A stretch of 64,000 nucleotides of DNA from Paracoccaceae bacterium (GCA_018222585.1 JAAFAB010000003.1:561781-625780); one strand, 5' to 3'. Counted from the stretch's first letter, positions 42,570-52,125 are shown. Made by a program: numbers and translations. Notes: generated by a model from the letters alone, not told the origin.

Positions 42570-43147
42570 CCATGCGCCATGTGACTAGAGGTGTGATCCT
42601 CGGGGCCTGTGCCCTTCTCGCCCTTTCCGCCTGCTCGGTGGACGAGCGCTTCTACACCGTGCCGCCGGTCTCCGAGGCCAGCCTCTCGGCCCAGCGAATC
42701 GGCTTCGCCTCGGTCGAGGTGCTGGAGGTCTCGCTGCCGGACTACGCGGCGCGTCAGCAGATCGCGCAGCGCCAGGGCGACGGGTCGGTCTCGGCCGAGG
42801 AGGGCGTGCTCTGGGCCGATCTGCCGGCCCGCGGGATGAGCCTGGAGCTGGCGCGGATGCTGCGGAGGATCTCGGGTGCGCAGGTAGCGTCCGAGCCCTG
42901 GCCCTTCGCCGACCGCGCCCAGGCGCGGCTGGATGTCCGGGTCGAGCAGATGCTGGCCGAGGGCGACGGGCGCTTCCTGCTGTCGGGGCAGTATTTCGTG
43001 GCGCCGGATACCGGGGCGGCGGGGCGTTCGGGGCTGTTCGATATCGCGGTGCCGATCAGCGGCGATGGTCTGGGGGCGGTGGCTGCCGCCCGGGCTGAGG
43101 CCGTTGCCGCGCTGGCGCAGCAGATCGCGCGCGAAGGGCTGCGTTAA
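42566..43147 (+). CDS. pqiC: PqiC-type outer-membrane lipoprotein (ABC-type transport auxiliary)
   Basis: 193 residues. The signal peptide ends in the lipobox ALSACSVD, so it is a lipoprotein anchored in the outer membrane. The body follows the PqiC/DUF330 layout: RFYTVPPVSEASLSAQRIGF, then SVEVLEVSLPDYAARQQIAQ and a WADLPARGMSLELARMLRRI segment. It is the OM component that docks the PqiB needle. The start overlaps pqiB by 4 bp (ATGA); a second ATG at 42572 is possible. It is the last gene of the operon; a palindromic element follows. Confidence 0.88.
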   Translation: MTMRHVTRGVILGACALLALSACSVDERFYTVPPVSEASLSAQRIGFASVEVLEVSLPDYAARQQIAQRQGDGSVSAEEGVLWADLPARGMSLELARMLRRISGAQVASEPWPFADRAQARLDVRVEQMLAEGDGRFLLSGQYFVAPDTGAAGRSGLFDIAVPISGDGLGAVAAARAEAVAALAQQIAREGLR

Positions 43148-43155
43148 GCGCCCGA

Positions 43156-43247
43156 GGGGGGCTTTTGCCCCCCGGCCTTTCAGGGGGCTCGACGCCCCCG
43201 GAAAGGCCGCCCCCCACAGTATTTTCAGCCTTTGGATAGACGCAAGG
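43156..43247. repeat. Dispersed palindromic element, half copy with type II tail
   Basis: Hairpin 1 GGGGGGC-TTTT-GCCCCCC is at 43156-43173. A nested second hairpin follows: outer arms GGCCTTTC / GAAAGGCC (43174-43181 and 43201-43208), inner GGGGGC-TCGAC-GCCCCC (43183-43199). Then come the core CCCCCCACAGTATTTTCAGC and the tail CTTTGGATAGACGCAAGGGG. No inverted partner is present, since the stop of the next gene (43252) follows. The two hairpins would suit transcription termination from both sides. Confidence 0.8.
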
Positions 43248-43251
43248 GGGC

Positions 43252-44685
43252 CTAGCGGCGCAGGCGCGTCAGCAGGGCCACCGAGGGGTGCCCGTCAGGG
43301 ACCGACCCGATCGAGCGCTGGTAGGCCCGGATCGCCGCCGTGGAGCGGCTGCCGAGGATGCCGTCGACGCCGCCGGTGTCGTAGCCACGCCGGGTCAGAA
43401 GCTGCTGCAACTCGATCCGCTCGGCGCGTTTCAGCACCCGCTCGCCCTGCGGCCAGGGCCGCGTCAGGTCGCCTGCCCCGGCGATCCGGTCGCCCAGGAT
43501 GCCGACCGCGAGGGCATAGGTATCGGCGTTGTTGTAGCGCTTGATGACATCGAAGTTGTGGAAGACCAGGAAGGCCGGGCCGCCCGAGCCCGCCAGCAGC
43601 AGCAGCCGCGCCTGGCCGTAATCGCGCATCTCGCCGCGCGCCGGGCGCACGCCGAGCCGGGCCCAGGCCGATGGCATCTTCTCGGGGCCATTGGCCAGCC
43701 CGTAGTCGAAATTCGCCGGCAGCACGACCTCCTGGCCCCAGGGCTGGCCAGAGCGCCAACCGTGTCGTGCCAGGTAGTTGGCCGAGGAGGCGAGGCTGTC
43801 CGAGGGATCCTCGGCCCAGATGTCGCGCCGCCCGTCGCCGGTGAAATCCACCGCGTAGCTCAGGTAGGAGGTCGGCATGAACTGGGTGTGCCCCGAGGCA
43901 CCGGCCCAGCTTCCCTGCATGTTCTCGGGCGTCGAATCGCCGTGCTGCACCACCTTCAGCAGGGCGATCAGCTGGGCCTCGTAGAAGCTGCCGCGGCGAC
44001 CTTCATAGGCCAGCGTCGCCATCGACGAGATCAGCGGGGTGCTGCCCCGGTAGCTGCCATAGGCGGTTTCCAGCCCCCAGATCGCCGCGATGTAGCGCCC
44101 CGGCACGCCGTAGCTGCGTTCGATCCGCGACAGCAGGGTCGATTGCCGGCCGTACTCACGCCGCCCGTTGCGGACCCGCGTGTCCGAGACGGCACCGTCC
44201 ATGTAGTCCTTGATCGACTTGGTGAATTCCGACTGGTTGCGGTCCTTCTCGATCACCTCGGGCATGAAGCGGGCATTGCGGAAGGCGCGGTCGAAGGTGG
44301 CGGCGCTGATTCCCTGTGCCATGGCGCGCCCCCGGAATCCGCGTTTCCAGGCTTCGAACCCGGGGTTGGCCGCAACGGGCTGGGCCTGCGGCGCCGAGCC
44401 GGTGCGGGCGGTGCCCAGGCTCTGCGGGCGCAGCTGCGGGCGCAGCGAGCGCGCGGCGGCCAGGGTGACGCCGGGCACCACGACCTCGGCGCGCGCTGCG
44501 CGGGGGGCCGGCTGGGACACGGCTGCCGCCAGCGGAGCCGAGACCGGCGCCGCGCTGCCCGCCTCGGCCAGGGGCCGCGGGAGGGGGCGGAGGGAGGTTT
44601 CCGGCGCCCGGGCCAGGGCAATTCCCGCACCCGGAAGGGCGACGGAGATGGCCAGAAGGGCGGCGGCCTTGAACACTGCACGCAT
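43252..44685 (-). CDS. Lytic murein transglycosylase (MltB family) with peptidoglycan-binding domain
   Basis: 477 residues. A signal peptide is followed by a Pro/Ala-rich linker (to about 105). The SLT_2/MltB catalytic domain spans about 110-400: YIAAIWGLETAYGSYRG with catalytic Glu206, then GASGHTQFMPTSYLSYAVDF and TGDGRRDIWAEDPSDSLASS. A C-terminal PG_binding_1 domain (LTRRGYDTGGVDGILGSRST) ends the protein. It cleaves the glycan strand with formation of 1,6-anhydro-MurNAc in the periplasm. ATG at 44685. No lipobox is seen, so it is soluble rather than a lipoprotein. It is convergent with the Pqi operon. Confidence 0.92.
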   Translation of the reverse strand: MRAVFKAAALLAISVALPGAGIALARAPETSLRPLPRPLAEAGSAAPVSAPLAAAVSQPAPRAARAEVVVPGVTLAAARSLRPQLRPQSLGTARTGSAPQAQPVAANPGFEAWKRGFRGRAMAQGISAATFDRAFRNARFMPEVIEKDRNQSEFTKSIKDYMDGAVSDTRVRNGRREYGRQSTLLSRIERSYGVPGRYIAAIWGLETAYGSYRGSTPLISSMATLAYEGRRGSFYEAQLIALLKVVQHGDSTPENMQGSWAGASGHTQFMPTSYLSYAVDFTGDGRRDIWAEDPSDSLASSANYLARHGWRSGQPWGQEVVLPANFDYGLANGPEKMPSAWARLGVRPARGEMRDYGQARLLLLAGSGGPAFLVFHNFDVIKRYNNADTYALAVGILGDRIAGAGDLTRPWPQGERVLKRAERIELQQLLTRRGYDTGGVDGILGSRSTAAIRAYQRSIGSVPDGHPSVALLTRLRR

Positions 44686-44813
44686 GATGGATCCGACTGC
44701 TCTGCTTCTTGTTTGCAGCCAGTCTAGCCGGAAAGGGGCCTTTCCGAAAGCGTGGTAGACCGAATGGCGCCCCGGGTGGCGGCGGATCGCGCCTCGGGGG
44801 CCGGAACGCCCGG

Positions 44814-47129
44814 TCAGCCCCGGTTGCGGGTGATCTTGCGCTTTGTCTTGTCGGTCTTGGCCTTGGCGCGCACCAGCTTGCGCTTGGGATTGCCCTTCGG
44901 CTTCCCTTTGCCCGGGCCCTTGCCGGGGCCGAAGCTGCGACGCGGCCCGCCGCGCCCGCCGGGACTGCGACGCGGGCCGGTGGCGACCTTGCCGCCGTCG
45001 AGTTCCAGCAGCTCCAGCTCCAGCCCGCCGGTGACCGGCGCGGCCTCGGCCAGGCGCACGGTGACCCGCATTCCCGGCTCGATCAGCATCCCGGTCTGCG
45101 AGCCCATCAGGGTCATCGCCTCGCGGTCGAAGTGGAAGAACTCCTGTCCCAGGGACCGGATCGGGATCAGCCCGTCGGCGCCGGTCTCGTCCAGCCGCAC
45201 GAAGGCGCCGAAGCGCGCCACGCCCGAGATGCGCCCGGTGAACTCCTGTCCGATACGTTCCTGCAGGTAGGCAGCCAGGTAGCGGTCGGTGGTGTCGCGC
45301 TCGGCCATCATCGAGCGGCGCTCGGTTTCCGAGATATGGGTGGCGGTCTGCTCCAGGCTCTCGACATCCTGCGCGCTCAGCCCGTCCTTGCCCCAGTGGT
45401 GCACGTTGACCAGCGCGCGGTGCACGATCAGGTCGGAATAGCGCCGGATCGGCGAGGTGAAATGCGCGTAGTTCTGCAGCGCCAGGCCGAAGTGGCCGAA
45501 GTTCACCGGGGCGTAATAGGCCTGCATCATGGCGCGCAGGGTAGCCATGTTGATCAGCTCGGCCTGATCGCTGCCGGCGGCCTGGTCCAGCAGGCGGTTC
45601 AGCTGCGCGGTCTGCAGCACCTGGCCCTTGGCCAGCTTGTAGCCCGCCGCGTCGGCGGTCTCGCGCAGGGCCTCCATCTTCTCGGGGGAGGGCTCCTCGT
45701 GGACCCGGAACAGCAGCGGCGATCCCTTGGCGATCAGCGTCTCGGCGGCGGCCACATTGGCCAGCACCATGAATTCCTCGATCATCTTGTGGGCGTCGAG
45801 GCGGTCGCGGAAGTTGACCGAGGTGACCTCTCCGGCCTCGGACAGCTCGATCTTGCGCTCGGGCAGGTCGAGGTTCAGCGGCTGGCGCGCCTCGCGCGCG
45901 GTGCGCAGGGCGTAATAGGCGTCATAGAGCGGCTTGATGACCGGCTCCAGCAGCGGGCCGGTCTTGTCGTTCGGGGCGCCGTCGATGGCGGCCTGCACCT
46001 CTTCGTAGGCCAGCGAGGCGGCCGAGCGCATCAGCACGCGGTGGAAGTCGTGGCGCAGCTTGCGGCCCTCGCGGTCCAGCACCATGCGCACGGCGATCGA
46101 GGCACGCGGCACGCCTTCGTGCAGCGAGCAGAGGTCGCCCGACAGCCGGTCGGGCAGCATCGGCACCACGCGGTCGGGGAAATAACTGGAATTGCCGCGC
46201 CGCTTGGCTTCGCGATCCAGCGCCGAACCGGGGGTGACGTAATGGGCGACATCGGCGATGGCGACCCACAGGACATGGCCGCCGGGGTTCTTCGGATCGG
46301 GGTCCGGCTCGGCGTAGCAGGCGTCGTCATGGTCGCGCGCATCGGAGGGGTCGATGGTGACCAGCGGCAACTCGCGCAGATCCTCGCGGGCCGAGAGGCC
46401 GGCGGGCTTGCGGGCATCGGCCTCGGCGATGACCTCGTCGGGGAAGGTGTCGGGGATGCCGTGCTGGTGGATCGCGATCAGCGAGACGGCGCGGGGCGCG
46501 GTCGGGTCGCCGAGGCGCGCCACGATGCGCGCCTTCGGCAGGCCCATGCGGTGGCGCGGCCCGGCCTGTTCACCCTCGACCAGCTCGCCGTCCTTCGCGC
46601 CATGGGTGGCACCCTCGGGCACGATCCATTCCTTGTCGTTGCCCTTGTCGATGGGCACGATCCGCCCGCCTTCGGACCCGGCGCGGAAGACACCGAGAAG
46701 GCGCAGCGGATTGGTGCCGATCTTGCGGATCAGCCGGGCCTCGTAGGCGTTTTCCCCCTCCAGCGGGGTGACCCGGGCCAGGATGCGGTCGCCGGCGCCC
46801 AGGGCCGGGTCCGCGGCGCGGGGAATCAGGTGGACGGTGGGTTCCGGCCCCTCGCCCTGCCATTCCAGCGGCTTGGCGGTCAGGTCGCCATCGGCGTCGG
46901 GTGCATTGACCAGCAGCACCGAGACCGGCGGCAGCCGGTCGGGATCGCGGTAGGTCTTCTTGCGCTTCTCCAGCACGCCCTCGTCTTCAAGCTCCTTCAG
47001 CAGGCGCTTGAGGTCGATACGGGCCGCGCCCTTGATGCCGAAAGCCTTGGCGATATCGCGCTTGGCCGTCTGGGTGGGGTTTTCAGAGATCCAGTCGAGG
47101 ATCTCCTGCCGGGAGGGAAGCTGTGACAT
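44814..47129 (-). CDS. rnr: Ribonuclease R (VacB/RNB family exoribonuclease)
   Basis: 771 residues. Domains: an N-terminal winged helix (SQLPSRQEILDWISENPTQT), OB cold-shock domains (about 85-200), the RNB catalytic domain with VTIDPSDARDHDDA (Asp260, 263, 266, 268 region) and a C-terminal S1 domain (GRISGVARFGAFVRLDETGA). A basic Gly/Lys/Arg-rich tail follows, typical of RNase R. It degrades structured RNA 3'-5' hydrolytically. ATG at 47129. Upstream on the same strand is the dapE-GNAT pair, about 325 bp away, across a strongly structured intergenic region. Confidence 0.96.
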   Translation of the reverse strand: MSQLPSRQEILDWISENPTQTAKRDIAKAFGIKGAARIDLKRLLKELEDEGVLEKRKKTYRDPDRLPPVSVLLVNAPDADGDLTAKPLEWQGEGPEPTVHLIPRAADPALGAGDRILARVTPLEGENAYEARLIRKIGTNPLRLLGVFRAGSEGGRIVPIDKGNDKEWIVPEGATHGAKDGELVEGEQAGPRHRMGLPKARIVARLGDPTAPRAVSLIAIHQHGIPDTFPDEVIAEADARKPAGLSAREDLRELPLVTIDPSDARDHDDACYAEPDPDPKNPGGHVLWVAIADVAHYVTPGSALDREAKRRGNSSYFPDRVVPMLPDRLSGDLCSLHEGVPRASIAVRMVLDREGRKLRHDFHRVLMRSAASLAYEEVQAAIDGAPNDKTGPLLEPVIKPLYDAYYALRTAREARQPLNLDLPERKIELSEAGEVTSVNFRDRLDAHKMIEEFMVLANVAAAETLIAKGSPLLFRVHEEPSPEKMEALRETADAAGYKLAKGQVLQTAQLNRLLDQAAGSDQAELINMATLRAMMQAYYAPVNFGHFGLALQNYAHFTSPIRRYSDLIVHRALVNVHHWGKDGLSAQDVESLEQTATHISETERRSMMAERDTTDRYLAAYLQERIGQEFTGRISGVARFGAFVRLDETGADGLIPIRSLGQEFFHFDREAMTLMGSQTGMLIEPGMRVTVRLAEAAPVTGGLELELLELDGGKVATGPRRSPGGRGGPRRSFGPGKGPGKGKPKGNPKRKLVRAKAKTDKTKRKITRNRG

Positions 47130-47219
47130 GGCGCAGATCTACCACGGGCGCGGGGCCGGGTCATGACGAAAACGCAAAGGAGAAAGCGCCGTGCCGCATC
47201 GTTTCCCTCAGGCAGATAT

Positions 47220-47391
47220 CCCGGGGCGCTCCTGCGGGGGCATCGAGCCCCCTCAGCAGCGGGGGGCGGAGCCCCCGGCGCGTTTGGCCAGGGGTGCGCG
47301 GTTGAACCAAGGGTTCGCCCGGCTGAAGGCCGGGCAGCGCCGACCCGCCCCGTTTCGCCAAAGGCGAACCTTCGGTTCGACGGGGCGGCGC
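47220..47391. repeat. Structured intergenic region upstream of rnr, several nested hairpins, no gene seen
   Basis: It includes a GGGGGCGGAGCCCCC hairpin near 47265-47279, like hairpin 1 of the dispersed element. GCCCGGC-TGAAG-GCCGGGC is at 47317-47335. A three-way structure has outer arms CGCCCCG (47346-47352) and CGGGGCG (47381-47387), enclosing TTCGCC-AAA-GGCGAA (47354-47368) and GAACC-TTC-GGTTC (47366-47378). I see no open frame with a credible start. Confidence 0.6.
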
Positions 47392-47453
47392 TAGTGCGCC
47401 ACCCCGCAGGTCATCGCTGCCCTTCGTTCTGAGGCGGAGAGCCCCGCCTTTCC

Positions 47454-47879
47454 TTATTCCTCCAGTTCCAGCGCCATTTCGCGGTGCGGCACGCCGCCGT
47501 CGTCGTAGACCTCGCCGCAGGGCGCGAAGCCGAGGGTTTCGTAGAAACCCATGGCGCGCACCTGGGCCCCCAGCACGATGCGGGTGAAGCCCTGTTCGGA
47601 CAGCCTTGCGATGCCGGCGCGGACCAGCTCGGCGCCAAGGCCCGTGCCGCGCGCGGACTTGCGCACGCAGATCCGCCCGATGCGGCCTGCGCCGGGCTCC
47701 TTCAGCAGGCGGGCGGTGCCGACCGGCGTGCCGTCCAGCGTTGCCAGCAGGTGGTCGGCGCCGGCGTCCAGGTCATCCCATTCCTCGGCGGGCGTGAAGC
47801 CCTGTTCGGCGATGAAGACCTCTTCGCGCAGGGCGAAGCAGGGGGCGGGATCGCTCACCACTTCGATCAGCAGGCTCAT
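47454..47879 (-). CDS. GNAT-family N-acetyltransferase
   Basis: 141 residues. The acetyl-CoA-binding motif is [20 protein letters not shown] (R-x-x-G-x-G core), preceded by the beta-strand [17 protein letters not shown] and followed by [20 protein letters not shown]. The motif sequence [19 protein letters not shown] resembles ElaA/Ygj-type GNATs. The substrate is unknown. ATG at 47879 overlaps the dapE stop by 4 bp, so it is translated from the same message as dapE. The coupling suggests a shared regulation but not necessarily a lysine-pathway function. Confidence 0.87.
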   Translation of the reverse strand: MSLLIEVVSDPAPCFALREEVFIAEQGFTPAEEWDDLDAGADHLLATLDGTPVGTARLLKEPGAGRIGRICVRKSARGTGLGAELVRAGIARLSEQGFTRIVLGAQVRAMGFYETLGFAPCGEVYDDGGVPHREMALELEE

Positions 47880-49054
47880 GCGAAGTAATCCGCCAGGATG
47901 CGGGCATAGACGCCCTTGAGCTGGGTGATCTGTTCGACCGGCACGTTCTCGTCGACCTGGTGCATCGTCTCTCCGACCAGCCCGAATTCCACCACCGGGC
48001 ACAGGTCCTTGACGAAGCGCGCATCCGAGGTGCCGCCGGTGGTCGACAGCTCCGGCACCACGCCGGTCTCGGCCTCGACGGCCTTCGCAACCAGCTCCGA
48101 CAATTCGCCCGGGGGCGTCAGGAAAGCCTCGCCCGAGATCTTCACCTCGGTCTCGATGACGATATCGAACATGCGGCTGACATCCTGCGCCTCGCGACGC
48201 AGCCACTGCGACAGGCTCTCGCCGCTGTGCAGGTCGTTGAAGCGGAGGTTGACGGCGGCGCGGCATTGCGCGGGGATGACGTTGGTCGCCCCGTTGCCGG
48301 TGTCGAACTGCACCACGGCCAGGGTCGAGGCGTCGAAATGGTCGGTGCCCTCGTCCAGGGTGTGACTGGCCAGCCGGTCCACCAGCCGCGCCATGGCGGG
48401 CAGCGGGTTCTTCGCGCGATGCGGATAGGCCGAATGGCCCTGCTTGCCGGTCGCGGTGAACCAGGCGGTCATCGAGCCACGGCGGCCGATCTTGATCATC
48501 TCGCCCATGGTGCTGGGGCAGGTGGGTTCGCCGACGAGGCAATGGCTCATGGTTTCGCCCTCGGCCTGCATCCAGTCGAGCAGGGCGCGGGTGCCATGCA
48601 GCGCGTCGCCCTCCTCATCGCCGGTGATGGCCAGCACCACGGCGCCCTCGGGCGGGGTCTGCTGGACGAAATCCACCGCGGCGGCGGCGAAGGCGGCCAC
48701 GCCCGACTTCATGTCGGTGGCGCCACGGCCATACATCCGGCCGTCGCGGATCTCGGCGCCGAAGGGGTCGGAGGTCCAGGCGGCGGCATCGCCGACAGGC
48801 ACCACGTCGGTGTGACCGTTGAAGCCGAAGGTCTTCGCCGCGCCCTTCTCTCCCCAGCGGGCAAAGAGGTTGGCGACCCCCTCGCGGTCGACCCGGGTGC
48901 AGGTGAAGCCCGCGCCTTCCAGCAGCGCCTGAAGATGCACCAGCGCGCCGCCCTCCTCGGGGGTCACCGAGGGGCAGCGGATCAGCTCGGCGGTCAGGGC
49001 AACGGGGTCGACGGGGGTCTGCGGGGGCATCGCGGCGGTCTTGGGGGCGGACAT
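47876..49054 (-). CDS. dapE: Succinyl-diaminopimelate desuccinylase
   Basis: 392 residues, M20 metallopeptidase fold. It hydrolyses N-succinyl-LL-DAP in lysine and cell-wall synthesis. Zinc ligands are visible: NGHTDVVP (His81, Asp83), [10 protein letters not shown] (Asp114), and the catalytic/ligand pair GDEEGDA (Glu147, Glu148). [20 protein letters not shown] is the dimerisation-lid region of DapE. The ATG at 49054 has GGAGAG upstream; the frame is open further but the extension is Cys/Pro-rich noise. It overlaps the GNAT gene by 4 bp. dapD lies 3.5 kb away on the same strand. Confidence 0.95.
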   Translation of the reverse strand: MSAPKTAAMPPQTPVDPVALTAELIRCPSVTPEEGGALVHLQALLEGAGFTCTRVDREGVANLFARWGEKGAAKTFGFNGHTDVVPVGDAAAWTSDPFGAEIRDGRMYGRGATDMKSGVAAFAAAAVDFVQQTPPEGAVVLAITGDEEGDALHGTRALLDWMQAEGETMSHCLVGEPTCPSTMGEMIKIGRRGSMTAWFTATGKQGHSAYPHRAKNPLPAMARLVDRLASHTLDEGTDHFDASTLAVVQFDTGNGATNVIPAQCRAAVNLRFNDLHSGESLSQWLRREAQDVSRMFDIVIETEVKISGEAFLTPPGELSELVAKAVEAETGVVPELSTTGGTSDARFVKDLCPVVEFGLVGETMHQVDENVPVEQITQLKGVYARILADYFA

Positions 49055-49320
49055 GGGCTCTCCTTCGTGCTGGCGAATGGCTAGCGCCTTTCCGGCGCGA
49101 TGCAAAGGGGGTGGGCCAGTGGGTGTCGCGGTCCGGGCGTCCAAATATGGGCAGGCCCGGGGGGCATCGCCACCACATCGGGCTTTACCTGAGGCGCAGG
49201 GAGTGCGATTCTGGCCCAAAGGACGGCGCAGGACAACGCGCCGCGCACAGGCAGGAGAGCAGTCCCGATGAGGACCAGCAGGCAGAGGAGCGGCGCCGCG
49301 ATGCGTCGGCCCGGCTGAGG

Positions 49321-50412
49321 ATGGGATGGGTTGCCATCTCGGGCCCCGGCGCCGGGGCCATGGCCGCGCGCGGGGCCGCGCCGGCGGGCAGCCTGTTGCG
49401 CGCAGCCGGTCCGGCCGAGCTGGCCGGGCGCGGCACGCTGCTGATCGAGGCCGAGCTTGGCGCGGTCGACGCCCTGACGGCGCTGGTCGACATCCCGGTG
49501 CGGCATCCGGTCTCGGGGCGGCTCTCTCTCTGGCTCGGGCCGGAGGGGCTGCTGACCCTCGAACTGGTGCGCGGAGGCCGGCAGCGCCGCGCCACGCTGA
49601 CCCTGCCGACCCGCGACCGGGCCGAGGTCCTGCGGTTCGTCTTCTCGTGGGATTGCGGCACCGGCGGCGCCCGGCTGGTGGTCGAACGACCCGAGCGGGA
49701 CGGTGCGCCGCTGGCCGCCGCCCTGGCCGATCCGGTCGCCCTGCCGCTTGAGGGGTTGAGCCGCGCCGTGCTGCAGCCGACCCCCGAGATCCTCGACGCC
49801 CGCGTCGATTTCATCGCCCTGTCGGACAGTATCGAACCCATCGGGCCGATGCCCGGCCTGGCCGGGGGCACCTGCGTCGACACCCCCGAAGGGCGGCGCG
49901 CGGTCGAGGATCTGCGGCGTGGCGACCTGGTGCTGATCCGGGGCGAGGGCGCGGTGCCGGTGCTGGCGGCGGTGCGCCGCAGCCTGCCCGCACGGGGCCT
50001 GTTCCGCCCGGTGCAGCTGTTCGCGCCGCATCACGGGCTGAGCCGCGACGTGGTGGTCGGCGCCGGGCAGCGCCTCGTCACCTCGGGCGAGGAGGTGCGG
50101 CGGCTGTTCCGCGCCGAGTCGGTGCTGGTCGCCGCCCGCCACATGATCGCCGAGGGCTCGGGCATCTATGCCGACAGCGGCCCGCTGGTTACGCTGCACC
50201 AGCTGCTGCTGCCCGACCAGCAGGTTCTGGGCATCTGCGGCGCCGAGATGGAAAGCCTCCACGTCGGGCGGTTGCGCCGTTCGGCCGCACTGGTCGAGGC
50301 CAGCCTGCTGGCCGGCTACCAGCGCTCGCGCCTGCCGCAGCAGGAGGGCCACGCCCTGCCGGTGCTGCGCGACTACGAGGCGCGGATGCTGGCCAGTCAC
50401 CGCGCCGCCTGA
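49321..50412 (+). CDS. Hint (Hedgehog/intein) domain protein
   Basis: 363 residues from the chosen ATG. The Hint_2 signature begins at [20 protein letters not shown] (Cys185 and onward), continues with [20 protein letters not shown] and a late VRRLFRAES / [15 protein letters not shown] region. Only about 180 residues precede it (a beta-rich, otherwise unrecognised N-domain), and no C-terminal effector domain is attached. In Rhodobacterales such Hint_2 proteins are common and are often associated with RTX-like proteins. Self-splicing or autocleavage is plausible but not shown. The start is uncertain: ATG at 49321 has a poorly spaced purine run (GGCTGAGG); ATG at 49360 is an alternative. Confidence 0.75.
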   Translation: MGWVAISGPGAGAMAARGAAPAGSLLRAAGPAELAGRGTLLIEAELGAVDALTALVDIPVRHPVSGRLSLWLGPEGLLTLELVRGGRQRRATLTLPTRDRAEVLRFVFSWDCGTGGARLVVERPERDGAPLAAALADPVALPLEGLSRAVLQPTPEILDARVDFIALSDSIEPIGPMPGLAGGTCVDTPEGRRAVEDLRRGDLVLIRGEGAVPVLAAVRRSLPARGLFRPVQLFAPHHGLSRDVVVGAGQRLVTSGEEVRRLFRAESVLVAARHMIAEGSGIYADSGPLVTLHQLLLPDQQVLGICGAEMESLHVGRLRRSAALVEASLLAGYQRSRLPQQEGHALPVLRDYEARMLASHRAA

Positions 50413-50447
50413 GGGCGCGCGCGAGACCGGCCATTCGCATTTTCGGA

Positions 50448-50816
50448 CTAGTTCGGAAGCTGGCCGCCGCTCTCGGCCTCGGCCTCGCTGAAGAAGGGCG
50501 TCATCTGCGCCACGATGACCGAGTTCTCCTCGGCGGCGCGGGCCATCAGGTCGCGCTCTTCCTGGGCGACCTCGTGGCCCATCTCGATGCGGTCCTCCAG
50601 GGTGCCGTAGCCGGTCACGTCCAGCGGCGCCAGGTCGGCCTGCTTCAGGATCGCCACGGTCTCGCGCACCGCCTCGGCCTCGTCGACGCCGGAGGCATAG
50701 CACATCAGTGCCGCGCCGACGCTGCCCTCGGGCAGGCCGTCGTCCTTGCTGCGGCCCACCTCGACCACCAGCGTATAGACCTGCTGGCGCTTCGGGGCCT
50801 TCTTTTCCTTGCTCAT
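50448..50816 (-). CDS. Conserved hypothetical protein, cytoplasmic, function unknown
   Basis: 122 residues, acidic overall after a basic first ten residues (MSKEKKAPKRQQVYT). It contains YTLVVEVGRSKDDGLPEGSV, a GAALMCYASGVDEAEAVRET segment and DVTGYGTLEDRIEMGHEV. There is no signal peptide or membrane helix. The YTL-VEVGRSKDDGLPEGS start and the alternating pattern suggest a small alpha/beta domain, but I do not recognise the family. The ATG at 50816 has a GGAGACGC ribosome-binding region (reverse strand, from AGGAGACGCACCG). It is convergent with the Hint gene and divergent from the DUF2235 gene. Confidence 0.75.
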   Translation of the reverse strand: MSKEKKAPKRQQVYTLVVEVGRSKDDGLPEGSVGAALMCYASGVDEAEAVRETVAILKQADLAPLDVTGYGTLEDRIEMGHEVAQEERDLMARAAEENSVIVAQMTPFFSEAEAESGGQLPN

Positions 50817-50951
50817 CGGTGCGTCTCCTGTTGCGCGCGACCAGGACGGGGCCTGCCAGAAACCCGGGTCCTAGTAAAGGCCGCCATTCCGCACCTCGCA
50901 CGCGGGCGGATTTGACGCTAACCTGCGTCGGCTGACAGCGGGGAGGGGCCC

Positions 50952-52085
50952 ATGGCGAAGAACATCGTGATCCTGTTCGACGGGACCGGCAACCAGATCA
51001 AGGCGCGGCGGACCAATATCCTGCGCCTCTATGGCTGCCTCGACAAAACGGAACAGCAGGTGGTCTGGTACGATCCCGGCGTCGGAACCTTCGGCGCCGA
51101 GGGCTCGTGGTCGAAACTGCGCCAGAAGGCGAGCGAGGTCTGGGGCATGGCAACCGGCTGGGGGCTGGATGCCAACGTCAAGGAAGCCTACCGCTTCCTC
51201 TGCGAGACCTATGACCACGCCGCCGGTGACAGGATCTGGATCATGGGCTTTTCCCGCGGGGCCTACACGGCGCGGGTGCTGGCGGGCTTCCTTCATGCCT
51301 TCGGGATGATGGCTCCGGTGCAGCTGAACCTGCTGGCCTACGCCTATCGCGCCTACAAGAACATCGGGCGGCGCAGCGGCGAGGATGCCTTTGCCGAGAT
51401 CCGCCTGCACGAGCGCGCGCTGGATCCGCAGCGGGTGGAGATCGCCGGACTGCTGCTGCTCGATACCGTCGCCTCGGTGATCGAGCCGCGCGGGCTGCTG
51501 CCGGGGGCGGTCAGCTATGCCTATACCTCGAACAATCCCTCTGTACTGGCGGTGCGCCATGCCGTTTCGATCGACGAGCGCCGCTGCATGTACCGTGCGA
51601 CCCTCTGGGGAGAGGAGCGCGAGGTGCGCAAGCCCTTCGCCGCCCCGGGCAGCGGCACGCCGCAGGACGTGAAAGAGATGTGGTTTGCTGGGGTGCATGG
51701 CGATGTCGGCGGCGGCTATCCCGAGGCCGAGAGCCAGCTGGGCAAGCTGCCCCTGGCCTGGCTGATCGAGGAATCCGCGGCCCTGGGGCTGGCCTACAAG
51801 ACCCGGACGGTGAACCGGCTGGTGCTGGGGACGCATAAGGACACCCACTATGTCGCGCCCGATGCCGGGGCCGAGGCGCATGTCTCGCTCAACTGGCACT
51901 GGTGGCCCTTCGAGATCGTGCCGGGGCGGGATCGCGCGGCGCCGGGGCGGCGGTTCCTGGGCCTGACCTGGCCTCTCGGGGCCTATCGCCCGATCCCGGA
52001 GGGGGCCGAGCTGCATCCTTCCGTCCGCGAGCGGCAGCAGGCGCGACCGGACTACCGGCCGCCGAATCTGCCACCTGCGGCCTGA
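50952..52085 (+). CDS. DUF2235 family alpha/beta-hydrolase-like protein
   Basis: 377 residues. DUF2235 signatures: the N-terminal IVILFDGTGNQIKARRTNIL then QQVVWYDPGVGT, the nucleophile elbow MGFSRGAYTAR (Ser101), and WFAGVHGDVGGGYPEAES, which contains the His/Asp region of the catalytic triad. The family includes the phospholipase effectors Tle1 of type VI secretion systems, but no T6SS gene is adjacent and no VgrG/adaptor is seen, so a housekeeping lipase-like role is as likely. ATG at 50952 with GGGGAGGGG upstream. A terminator follows. Confidence 0.85.
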   Translation: MAKNIVILFDGTGNQIKARRTNILRLYGCLDKTEQQVVWYDPGVGTFGAEGSWSKLRQKASEVWGMATGWGLDANVKEAYRFLCETYDHAAGDRIWIMGFSRGAYTARVLAGFLHAFGMMAPVQLNLLAYAYRAYKNIGRRSGEDAFAEIRLHERALDPQRVEIAGLLLLDTVASVIEPRGLLPGAVSYAYTSNNPSVLAVRHAVSIDERRCMYRATLWGEEREVRKPFAAPGSGTPQDVKEMWFAGVHGDVGGGYPEAESQLGKLPLAWLIEESAALGLAYKTRTVNRLVLGTHKDTHYVAPDAGAEAHVSLNWHWWPFEIVPGRDRAAPGRRFLGLTWPLGAYRPIPEGAELHPSVRERQQARPDYRPPNLPPAA

Positions 52086-52125
52086 GGGCAGCGCGCGCCG
52101 CGCTGACGGGGTCCGAAAACGCGAA

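Noticed and set aside
50952-52085. A type VI secretion effector label for the DUF2235 gene
   Set aside because: The fold fits, but no secretion genes, adaptor or immunity gene are nearby, so the specific role is not supported.
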